Made by a program: the position numbers and the translations under genes. From Nocardioides luteus (GTDB lineage: Bacteria; Actinomycetota; Actinomycetes; Propionibacteriales; Nocardioidaceae), in NCBI RefSeq assembly GCF_015752315.1, contig NZ_JADOVJ010000001.1, forward strand, positions 1,302,001 to 1,366,000: DNA of 64,000 nt, in the 5' to 3' direction. A model generated the notes under the pieces. It did no database searches. It saw only the letters and a list, made by a program, of their open reading frames with translations, and had not been told where the DNA came from. Shown here one piece after another: positions 25,049 to 31,212 of the stretch; within the stretch, counting starts at the first letter, position 1; each line of letters begins with the position of its first letter.

Positions 25049-25060
25049 TACCTTGCGCTG
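25049..25060 (+). promoter_or_regulatory. Leaderless promoter of cobT
   Basis: TACCTT (25049-25054) is followed by exactly 6 nt and then the GTG start codon at 25061. This is the spacing at which transcription begins on the start codon. Confidence 0.55.
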
Positions 25061-26110
25061 GTGACGATCCAGACCCCGAACGAAGACGTACGCCGCGCCG
25101 CCGCCGAGCGCCTGGGAGCCCTCGCGACGCCGCCGGGTGCCCTGGGCCGCCTCGGAGAGCTGGCGGTCTGGGTGGCGGCGTGCCAGGGCGAGGTGCCGCC
25201 GCGACCGGTCGACGACGTACGCCTGGTGATCTTCGCCGGCGACCACGGCGTCGCCCAGCACGGGGTCTCCGCGTTCCCGCCGGCGATCACGGGCGCGATG
25301 GTGCGTACGTTCCTGGGCGGCCGGGCCGGCGTCAGCGCGCTCGCCAAGGCGCACGGTGTCCAGGTCCGGGTGCTCGACCTCGGCGTCGACGAGGAGTTCG
25401 AGGACCTCGACGCGGCGACCCGTGAGGCGCTGACCGCGCACAAGATCCGGCGGGGGAGCGGCGCGATCCACCTCGAGGACGCGCTGACCGCCGAGGAGAC
25501 CACCGCCGCGCTGGAGGCCGGCGCCGCCGTGGCCCGCGAGGAGATCGCGGCCGGTGCGCAGCTGCTGATCAGCGGTGACATGGGCATCGGCAACACCACG
25601 CCCGCGGCCGCGATGGTGGCCGCCGGGCTCGGCCTGCCCGCGAGCGAGGTCACCGGTCGCGGCACCGGCATCGACGACGAGGCGCTGCGCACCAAGACCG
25701 ACGTCATCACCGCGGCGCTCACTCGTGCCGGCGAGCGCGCCGCCGACCCGGTCCAGACCCTCGCCGCCCTCGGCAGCGCCGACCTCGCCGCGACCACCGG
25801 CTACCTCCTCGAGGCCGCCCGTCAGGGCGTCCCGGTCCTTCTCGACGGCCTGATGAGCGTCGCCTGCGCCCTCACCGCCGACCGGATCGAGCCCGGCGCC
25901 GCGGCCTGGTTCGCCGCCGGCCACCGCTCCACCGAGCCGGCCCAGTCGATGGCCCTGGAGAAGCTCGGCCTGGTGCCGCTGCTCGACCTCGACCTGAGGC
26001 TCGGCGAGGGCTCCGGCGCCGTCGCCGCGGTGCCGGTCGTACGCAGCGCCGTCGCCCTGCTGCGCGACGTCGCCCTGCTCTCCGAGCTTGCTCCGGGAGA
26101 GCCTGCCTGA
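25061..26110 (+). CDS. cobT: Nicotinate-nucleotide-dimethylbenzimidazole phosphoribosyltransferase CobT
   Basis: 349 residues from GTG 25061 (VTIQTPNEDVRRAAAERL). This start is favoured because a TACCTT -10 lies 6 nt upstream and the length fits the family. ATG 25025, overlapping the IclR stop, would add 12 residues. Motifs include ATPPGALGRLGELAVW, FAGDHGVAQHGVSAFP, SGDMGIGNTTPAAAM and GHRSTEPAQSMALEKLGL with the catalytic Glu region. It activates the lower ligand base as alpha-ribazole phosphate. It is coupled to cobS by TGATG. Confidence 0.95.
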   Translation: MTIQTPNEDVRRAAAERLGALATPPGALGRLGELAVWVAACQGEVPPRPVDDVRLVIFAGDHGVAQHGVSAFPPAITGAMVRTFLGGRAGVSALAKAHGVQVRVLDLGVDEEFEDLDAATREALTAHKIRRGSGAIHLEDALTAEETTAALEAGAAVAREEIAAGAQLLISGDMGIGNTTPAAAMVAAGLGLPASEVTGRGTGIDDEALRTKTDVITAALTRAGERAADPVQTLAALGSADLAATTGYLLEAARQGVPVLLDGLMSVACALTADRIEPGAAAWFAAGHRSTEPAQSMALEKLGLVPLLDLDLRLGEGSGAVAAVPVVRSAVALLRDVALLSELAPGEPA

Positions 26111-26877
26111 TGCTCGTGCGGGACGCCTGGCGTCTCGCGGTCGGCACGCTGACCGCGATGCCCGTGCCCCCTCCCGAGCTCGTCGACCGCCGCCGCGCCG
26201 CGGTGGCGATGGCGGTCGCGCCACTGGCCGCTCTGCCGCTGGCACTGGGTGCCGGCGCTATCGCACTCCTTGGGCAGCTCGCCGCGCTACCGCACCTGGT
26301 CACCGCGCTGCTCGCGATCGGCGCCGTGGTCGCCGGCAACCGGGCGTTCCACCTCGACGGCCTCGCCGACACGGTCGACGGCATGGCCGCCTCCTACGAC
26401 CGCGAGCGCTCGCTGGCGGTCATGAAGACCGGCACCTCCGGCCCGGCCGGTGTCACCGCGATCGTCCTCGTCCTCGGTCTCCAGGTGGCGGCGCTGGCCT
26501 CGCTGCTGGACGGTGGGCTCGTACGCTCCTCGGTGCTCGTGGCGGTCGCCGTCTGCGCCTCGCGCGCGGCGCTCGCACTGTGCTGCACCCGCGGCATCAG
26601 GCCGGCGCGGGAGGACGGGCTGGGACGAACGTTCACCCAGACCCTGCCGCCCCTCGTCACCGTCCTCGCCTGGACCGTCGTCGCTGCCGCGCTCGCCGGC
26701 GCGGGTGCCTGGGCCGGCCTGCCGTGGTGGCGAGGAGCCTTAGCGGTCGCCGTCGCGGCAGTCGTCGTCGGCGCGATCATCCTGCGGGCGGTCAAGCGGT
26801 TCGGGGGAGTGACCGGTGACGTCTTCGGTGCCGCCGTCGAGGCCGCGCTCGCAGCGCTTCTCGTCGCCTTGGCCTGA
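26110..26877 (+). CDS. cobS: Adenosylcobinamide-GDP ribazoletransferase CobS
   Basis: 255 residues, polytopic membrane protein. The family motif RAFHLDGLADTVDGMAASYD lies near residue 78, followed by MKTGTSGPAGVTAI, and the end has GGVTGDVFGA. It joins alpha-ribazole to adenosyl-GDP-cobinamide, the last assembly step. Its ATG overlaps the cobT stop by one base. The substrate partner gene cobU lies convergently just beyond repeat copy D. Confidence 0.95.
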   Translation: MLVRDAWRLAVGTLTAMPVPPPELVDRRRAAVAMAVAPLAALPLALGAGAIALLGQLAALPHLVTALLAIGAVVAGNRAFHLDGLADTVDGMAASYDRERSLAVMKTGTSGPAGVTAIVLVLGLQVAALASLLDGGLVRSSVLVAVAVCASRAALALCCTRGIRPAREDGLGRTFTQTLPPLVTVLAWTVVAAALAGAGAWAGLPWWRGALAVAVAAVVVGAIILRAVKRFGGVTGDVFGAAVEAALAALLVALA

Positions 26878-26885
26878 CGCGCCCC

Positions 26886-27013
26886 GCTGGTCGAGCCGGA
26901 TTCGTGAGGAACGAGCGAATCCGTGTCGAGACCAACACGGTGCCGTCCGCGCTCGAGGGGACTGTGTTGGTCTCGACACGCCTCCGCCTAGCGGCTCCGG
27001 CGGCTCGACCAGC
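26886..27013. repeat. REP/BIME-like repeat pair, copy D, between cobS and cobU
   Basis: The first arm is CTGGTCGAGCCGGATTCGTG...CGAATCCGTGTCGAGACCAA, with its own stem GGATTCG/CGAATCC. The head-to-head second arm runs from ACTGTGTTGGTCTCGACACG to CGGCTCGACCAG. This is the only full copy outside a coding frame, sitting between two convergent genes where it could also help end transcription. Confidence 0.87.
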
Positions 27014-27021
27014 GGGGGTGG

Positions 27022-27561
27022 CTAGAGCTTCAGCACCCGTCCGGCGATGACGAGGTGCACCTCGTCGCAGGCCGCGGCCAGCCGCTGGTTGACCAGCCCG
27101 AGCAGATCGCGGAAGAGACGGCCCGAGCGGTGGGCGGGCACGACCCCGAGCCCGACCTCGTTGGTCACCAGGACCACGTCGCCGTTCCGGTCCCCGAGCA
27201 CGGCGGTCGCCTCCTCGACCAGCGCCGAGACCGCCGCCGTGGCCTCCTCCGAGGTGGCCTCCCACAGGCCTCGCGCGTCCATGACGGCGGTGAGCCAGGT
27301 GCCCAGGCAGTCGACCATCACGGCGTCACCCGCCGCCAGCCCCTCGGCCAGCGCTGCGGCGAGATCCCGCGACTCGACCGTGCGCCACCGCTCCGGCCGC
27401 CGGGCCTGATGCGAAGCCAGCCGTGCGGCCCAGTCGGGATCCGGCTCCTCCTCGAGCGTCGGCCCGGGCGCGACGTACGCCACCGACGGCGCGGCAGCGA
27501 GCAGCGACTCGGCGTGCCGAGACTTCCCCGACCGCACCCCACCCGTCACCAGAATCCTCAC
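27022..27561 (-). CDS. cobU: Adenosylcobinamide kinase / adenosylcobinamide-phosphate guanylyltransferase CobU
   Basis: 179 residues from GTG 27561 (VRILVTGGVRSGKSRHAESLL), with the P-loop GGVRSGKS, then TVESRDLAAALAEG and VTNEVGLGVVPAHRSGRLFRD typical of CobU/CobP. It phosphorylates and then GMP-activates cobinamide for CobS. A GAGACT box lies 6 nt before the GTG. The gap to the divergent phosphoesterase gene is only 36 bp, so both transcripts may be leaderless. Confidence 0.95.
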   Translation of the reverse strand: MRILVTGGVRSGKSRHAESLLAAAPSVAYVAPGPTLEEEPDPDWAARLASHQARRPERWRTVESRDLAAALAEGLAAGDAVMVDCLGTWLTAVMDARGLWEATSEEATAAVSALVEEATAVLGDRNGDVVLVTNEVGLGVVPAHRSGRLFRDLLGLVNQRLAAACDEVHLVIAGRVLKL

Positions 27562-27585
27562 CCGGCCAGTCTCCCAGCCATCGCA

Positions 27586-27597
27586 TAGCCTGCGGCC
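27586..27597 (+). promoter_or_regulatory. Leaderless promoter of the metallophosphoesterase gene
   Basis: TAGCCT (27586-27591) stands 6 nt before the ATG at 27598, leaving no room for a ribosome-binding site. Confidence 0.5.
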
Positions 27598-28386
27598 ATG
27601 ACCCCAGAGCGCATCGCGCTGATCTCGGACGTACATGGCAACCTGACCGCCCTGGAAGCCGTCCTCGCAGACATCGAGGCGCGAGGAATCACCCGGATCT
27701 TCAACCTCGGCGACTACGTCGGCAAGGGCCCGCGAGGGCGTGAGGTCGCCGAGCTCTGCCGGGAGCGGTGCGAGGTCAACATCCTCGGCAACTGGGAGGA
27801 CTTCCTGCTCACCCCCGAGCCCGACTTCGGCCGTGAGTCGGTCGGGCTGATGTGGTGGCGGCTGCAGGCATGGGAGCAGGCCGAGTGGCTGCGTACGCTC
27901 CCGTTCAACCACGACTTCTGGATCAGCGGCCGAAGGGTCAGGCTCTTCCACGCCTCCGAGGAGACGGTCCACCGCCGAGTCAGGTTCGACCACGACGAGA
28001 AGGAGTTCCTGGGCCTGTTCCAGAACACCGAGGCGACCGGGTTCGACGGTCCGGAGCCCGACATCGTCGGCTACGCGGACACCCACGACCCCTACTACGA
28101 GACCGACCGCGACCGGCGCACCGTCTTCAACACCGGCAGCGTCGGCAACTGCATGAGCGACCCGACCCCGGTCTACGTCATCCTCGAGGGCGTCATGGAC
28201 AGCGACCAGGAGGCCCCGTTCGGCATCCAGTGGGTCCGGGTCCCCTATGACGTGGAGGCCGAGATCGCGTACGCGGCCGAGGTCGGCATGCCCGAGCTCG
28301 AGGCCTACACCTACGAGCTGCGCACGGGCTTCTACCGGGGCAACCTCAGGAACGGCGAGCAGCCGACCTACCACCGGAGGCGGTAG
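27598..28386 (+). CDS. Calcineurin-like metallophosphoesterase (YfcE/ApaH-like fold)
   Basis: 262 residues. Metal-binding motifs of the superfamily appear in order: LISDVHGNLTALEAVL near residue 8, FNLGDYVGKGPRG near 40, ILGNWED (GN-x-E in place of GNHD) near 60, LFHAS near 115, and GYADTHDPYY near 155, with FNTGSVGN. Its substrate is unknown. It stands alone between cobU and the exporter cassette. Confidence 0.85.
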   Translation: MTPERIALISDVHGNLTALEAVLADIEARGITRIFNLGDYVGKGPRGREVAELCRERCEVNILGNWEDFLLTPEPDFGRESVGLMWWRLQAWEQAEWLRTLPFNHDFWISGRRVRLFHASEETVHRRVRFDHDEKEFLGLFQNTEATGFDGPEPDIVGYADTHDPYYETDRDRRTVFNTGSVGNCMSDPTPVYVILEGVMDSDQEAPFGIQWVRVPYDVEAEIAYAAEVGMPELEAYTYELRTGFYRGNLRNGEQPTYHRRR

Positions 28387-28422
28387 ATCGGCTCTTCGCC
28401 GCTCTTGCGGTTCTTCTTGTGC

Positions 28423-29184
28423 TCAACTGATCTTGCGTCGGTAGGCGGCCATGGCGAAGGCGTACGAGACGACCAGGATGCCCACGCACCAGGCCAGCGC
28501 CACCCAGATGTCGTCACCGACCGGCTGCTCGGCGAAGAGCGCCTGGATGGTGTTGACGATCGAGGTCACCGGCTGGTTCTCGGCGAAGGCGCGCACCGGA
28601 CCGGGCATCGTCTCCGTCGGTGCGAACGCCGAGCTGATGAACGGCAGGAAGATCAGCGGGTAGGAGAACCCGGTGGCTCCCTCCATGGTCTGCGCCGCCA
28701 GGCCGGGAATGACGGCCAGCCAGGTCAGCGCCAGGGTGAGCAGCGCCAGGATCCCGGCGACCGCGAGCCAGGCACCCAGCCCCGCCGAGGTGCGGAACCC
28801 CATCACGAACGCGACGCCCAGGATGATCACCAGGGTGAGCATGTTGGCCACCATCGAGGTGCCGACATGGGCCCACAGCACCGCGGACCGGGCGATCGGC
28901 ATCGACTGGAACCGCTCGAAGATCCCGCCCTTCATGTCGGTGAAGAGCCGGAGCGCGGTGTAGGCGATGCCCGAGGCGATCGCCATGATCATGATCCCGG
29001 GAAGCACGTAGTTGACGTAGTTGTCGGTCCCGGTGCGGATCGCCCCGCCCAGCACGTAGACGAAGAGCAGCATCATCGCGATCGGGGTGAGCGCGGTGGT
29101 GATGATCGTGTCCGGGCTGCGGGTGATGTGTCGCAACGAGCGACCCAGCAGCGTGCTGGCATCGGCGAATGCGTGCTTGTTCAT
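28423..29184 (-). CDS. ABC-2 type exporter permease
   Basis: 253 residues with six predicted membrane helices and the ABC-2 pattern (NYVLPGIMIMAIASGIAYTAL near residue 80; QPVTSIVNTIQALF near the end). I start it at ATG 29184, overlapping the ATPase stop by 4 nt. It resembles the DrrB-type permeases of drug exporters. The substrate is unknown. It is the last gene of the PadR cassette. Confidence 0.88.
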   Translation of the reverse strand: MNKHAFADASTLLGRSLRHITRSPDTIITTALTPIAMMLLFVYVLGGAIRTGTDNYVNYVLPGIMIMAIASGIAYTALRLFTDMKGGIFERFQSMPIARSAVLWAHVGTSMVANMLTLVIILGVAFVMGFRTSAGLGAWLAVAGILALLTLALTWLAVIPGLAAQTMEGATGFSYPLIFLPFISSAFAPTETMPGPVRAFAENQPVTSIVNTIQALFAEQPVGDDIWVALAWCVGILVVSYAFAMAAYRRKIS

Positions 29185-29942
29185 GACTGCCTCTTTCCGG
29201 TGAGCGAAAGGAAGATCTCTTCCAGCGACGGCTGCTTCTCGACGTACTCGACCTTCGCCGGCGGCAGCATCGCCTTGAGCTCGGCGAGGGTGCCGTTGGC
29301 GATGATGGTGCCGCCGTGGAGGATGGCGATCCGGTCGGCGAGCTGCTCGGCCTCCTCCAGGTACTGCGTGGTGAGCAGGACGGTCGTGCCCTGCTCGGTC
29401 AGCTCCTTGACGACCTTCCACACCTCCAGCCGCGCCTCCGGGTCCAGCCCGGTGGTCGGCTCGTCGAGGAAGATCACCGACGGCGAGCCGATCAGCGACA
29501 TCGCGATGTCCAGCCGCCTCCGCATGCCGCCGGAGTACGTCGCGACCTTCCGGGCGCCCGCCTCGACCAGGTCGAACCGCTCGAGCAGCCCGTCGGCGAT
29601 GTCGCCGGGGGAGGGGAGGTGGCGGAGCTTCGCGACCAGGACCAGGTTCTCCCGCCCGGTCAGGATCTCGTCGACCGCCGCGAACTGGCCGGTCAGCGAG
29701 ATCGCCTCACGCACCCGCTGCGCCTCGTCCACAACCGAGGCGCCCTCGACCAGCGCCGCGCCGGCATCGGGTTTCAGGAGCGTCGAGAGGATGCGTACGG
29801 CCGTGGTCTTTCCGGCTCCGTTGGACCCGAGCAGCGCGAAGATCGAGCCTCGCGCCACCTCGAAGTCCACGCCCCTCAGCACCTGGTTGTCCTTGTAGGA
29901 CTTCTCCAATCCCCGTACGGAGATCGCGGCTGTCGCGCTCAT
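29181..29942 (-). CDS. ABC transporter ATP-binding protein (DrrA-like)
   Basis: 253 residues from ATG 29942. Walker A is GSNGAGKTT near residue 40, the signature is YSGGMRRRLDIAMSLIG, and Walker B is VIFLDEPTTGLDPEARLE. The C-terminal extension EYVEKQPSLEEIFLSLTG is typical of DrrA-type exporters. It pairs with the permease downstream and is encoded 4-nt-overlapped with both neighbours. Confidence 0.92.
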   Translation of the reverse strand: MSATAAISVRGLEKSYKDNQVLRGVDFEVARGSIFALLGSNGAGKTTAVRILSTLLKPDAGAALVEGASVVDEAQRVREAISLTGQFAAVDEILTGRENLVLVAKLRHLPSPGDIADGLLERFDLVEAGARKVATYSGGMRRRLDIAMSLIGSPSVIFLDEPTTGLDPEARLEVWKVVKELTEQGTTVLLTTQYLEEAEQLADRIAILHGGTIIANGTLAELKAMLPPAKVEYVEKQPSLEEIFLSLTGKRQS

Positions 29943-30310
29943 GACTCGTCCTCCTTGTTGATGGCCTCGATGGCGTCGGTGAGCCGAGCGCGCTCCTTCT
30001 TGATCCAGGCGCCCTCGGAGTAGTTGCTCGCGAACTCCTCGGCGAACTCGACGGGGTTGTCGCCGACGATCGCGCTGACCGGGGTGCCGTCGGCGGCGCC
30101 CTGCTCGAAGAGGTCGAGGAGGTCCTCGGCCATCGCCGTCAGGATCGTGCCGTCGGCGATGCCGGCGGAGTACATCAGGTAGCGCTCGACTGCGTCGTGC
30201 GCCTTGCGGTGGCTCTCGGGGAGCTGCTGCTTGCGGGACTTGAGCTGCCGCCAGCGCTTCTTGAGCTCGAGCTCGCCGACGACGGTCTCGAACATCGATC
30301 GGATAGACAT
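29939..30310 (-). CDS. DUF1048-family protein
   Basis: 123 residues, mostly helical and charged (ELKKRWRQLKSRKQQLPESH, then GDNPVEFAEEFASNY). DUF1048 proteins regularly sit between a PadR regulator and an ABC exporter; their role is not known. It overlaps the ATPase start by 4 nt and follows padR by 3 bp. Confidence 0.82.
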   Translation of the reverse strand: MSIRSMFETVVGELELKKRWRQLKSRKQQLPESHRKAHDAVERYLMYSAGIADGTILTAMAEDLLDLFEQGAADGTPVSAIVGDNPVEFAEEFASNYSEGAWIKKERARLTDAIEAINKEDES

Positions 30311-30313
30311 GTC

Positions 30314-30643
30314 CTACTTCCCTTCCGTGCGGAGGCTCTCCAGCCGTTCGGCCAGGAACCCCCAGGTGGTCCAGAACTCTTCGAGGTACTTCTCGCCATC
30401 TGCGTTGAGCGAGTAGACCTTCCGCGGCGGCCCCTTCTCGGACGGCCGCTTCTCCACGTCCACCAGCCCGTTCTTCTCGATCCGGACCAGCAGCGCGTAG
30501 ACCGTGCCCTCGGCGATCTCGGTGAACCCCTGGCTCCGCAGCCAGGTCGTGATCTCGTATCCGTACGCCGGGTTGCCGGTCAGGAACGCCAGCACGATCC
30601 CCTCCAGCGTCCCCTTGAGCATCTCGGTCATCTGCTTGCCCAT
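30314..30643 (-). CDS. PadR-family transcriptional regulator
   Basis: 109 residues with the PadR winged helix (MLKGTLEGIVLAFLTGNPAYGYEITTWL, EIAEGTVYALLVRIEKNGLV, KVYSLNADGEKYLEEF). A GGAGGTGCCC site precedes the ATG. As first gene of padR-DUF1048-ATPase-permease it most likely represses its own cassette through the palindromes immediately upstream until an exported compound binds. Confidence 0.92.
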   Translation of the reverse strand: MGKQMTEMLKGTLEGIVLAFLTGNPAYGYEITTWLRSQGFTEIAEGTVYALLVRIEKNGLVDVEKRPSEKGPPRKVYSLNADGEKYLEEFWTTWGFLAERLESLRTEGK

Positions 30644-30658
30644 CGGGCACCTCCTTCC

Positions 30659-30717
30659 ACTACTCAGTGTTGCTGACTACTGGTACATAGTAGCGCTGAG
30701 TAGTGACGAAAGGTCAA
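30659..30717 (-). promoter_or_regulatory. Promoter and nested palindromic operator of the PadR cassette
   Basis: The outer inverted repeat ACTACTCAG (30659-30667)/CTGAGTAGT (30696-30704) encloses an inner one, CTACT-GGTACAT-AGTAG. On the minus strand TACTAT (30692-30687) is the -10, lying inside the inner repeat, and TTGACC (30717-30712) is a -35 at 19 bp. PadR bound here would cover the promoter. Confidence 0.65.
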
Positions 30718-30903
30718 GTCCTTTGGTCGGCTGGGGTCCGAGGGTGGCGGCTACGCTCCTGCTCGGAAGGCGGCTAAGTAGTCGTGCGCCACGTAGTGAC
30801 AGTCATTGACCGTCGCTGAAGCGTCTGAAACTTTTATGTTTAGAACCCCGGCAACGGGGTATGAGGTGGTTGTAACCATCACCAAGAGTCTTGGGGGGCG
30901 CGC
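30705..30903 (+). other. Leader region of the 30.9-35.5 kb operon
   Basis: This gap carries no gene. It is locally AT-richer (GAAACTTTTATGTTTAGAAC near 30827-30846). It holds a CCCCG-GCAA-CGGGG hairpin (30847-30860), then a TTGGGGGG ribosome site before the ATG at 30904. I could not assign a -35/-10 pair with confidence. Confidence 0.4.
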
Positions 30904-31212
30904 ATGACCGTGCAGATGATCGAGGCGGACGTCAGGAAGTCCGCGCAGAAGATCCAAGCAGCAGCGAACAATGTCAAAGGGATCGACTTCTCTGACTCGA
31001 TCAGTGCGATCACCTCCGCCCTCCCTGACAGCACGTGCGTCGGTGCGGCGAACAAGCTCAAGACAGAGCTGAAGACCAACCTCGACGCGTGGGTGAAGTC
31101 GGCGAACAGCCACCACGAGCTCACGAACAACGCGGCCGACCACATCGTCGCCTCCGACGAGACCAGCCAGCGCACCGGCAACAAGATCAACCAGCAGGTC
31201 GGTCCGCGATGA
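30904..31212 (+). CDS. Small helical protein, EspC/WXG100-like (possible type VII secretion substrate)
   Basis: 102 residues without a signal peptide or membrane helix. Two amphipathic helices flank a central turn (SALPDSTCVGAANKLKTELK), and the end has ADHIVASDETS, giving the shape of WXG100/EspC-type secreted proteins. The W-x-G motif itself is absent, so the family call is tentative. Its stop overlaps the ATG of the 896-residue gene (ATGA), implying coordinated production. Codon use is less GC-extreme than in the flanking genes. Confidence 0.6.
   Translation: MTVQMIEADVRKSAQKIQAAANNVKGIDFSDSISAITSALPDSTCVGAANKLKTELKTNLDAWVKSANSHHELTNNAADHIVASDETSQRTGNKINQQVGPR

Noticed and set aside
25025..25060. 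cobT starting at ATG 25025
   Set aside because: The GTG at 25061 has a correctly spaced -10 box and gives the usual family length. The earlier ATG would need coupling to the IclR stop.
2515..27013. Insertion-sequence ends or transposon inverted repeats for the REP-like pairs
   Set aside because: No transposase or target duplication was seen. The pairs are 110-150 bp and repeat as small units, which suits REP/BIME elements.
30847..30860. CCCCG-GCAA-CGGGG as a terminator
   Set aside because: There is no T-tract after it and it lies in the leader of an expressed-looking operon, so it is more likely a leader hairpin.
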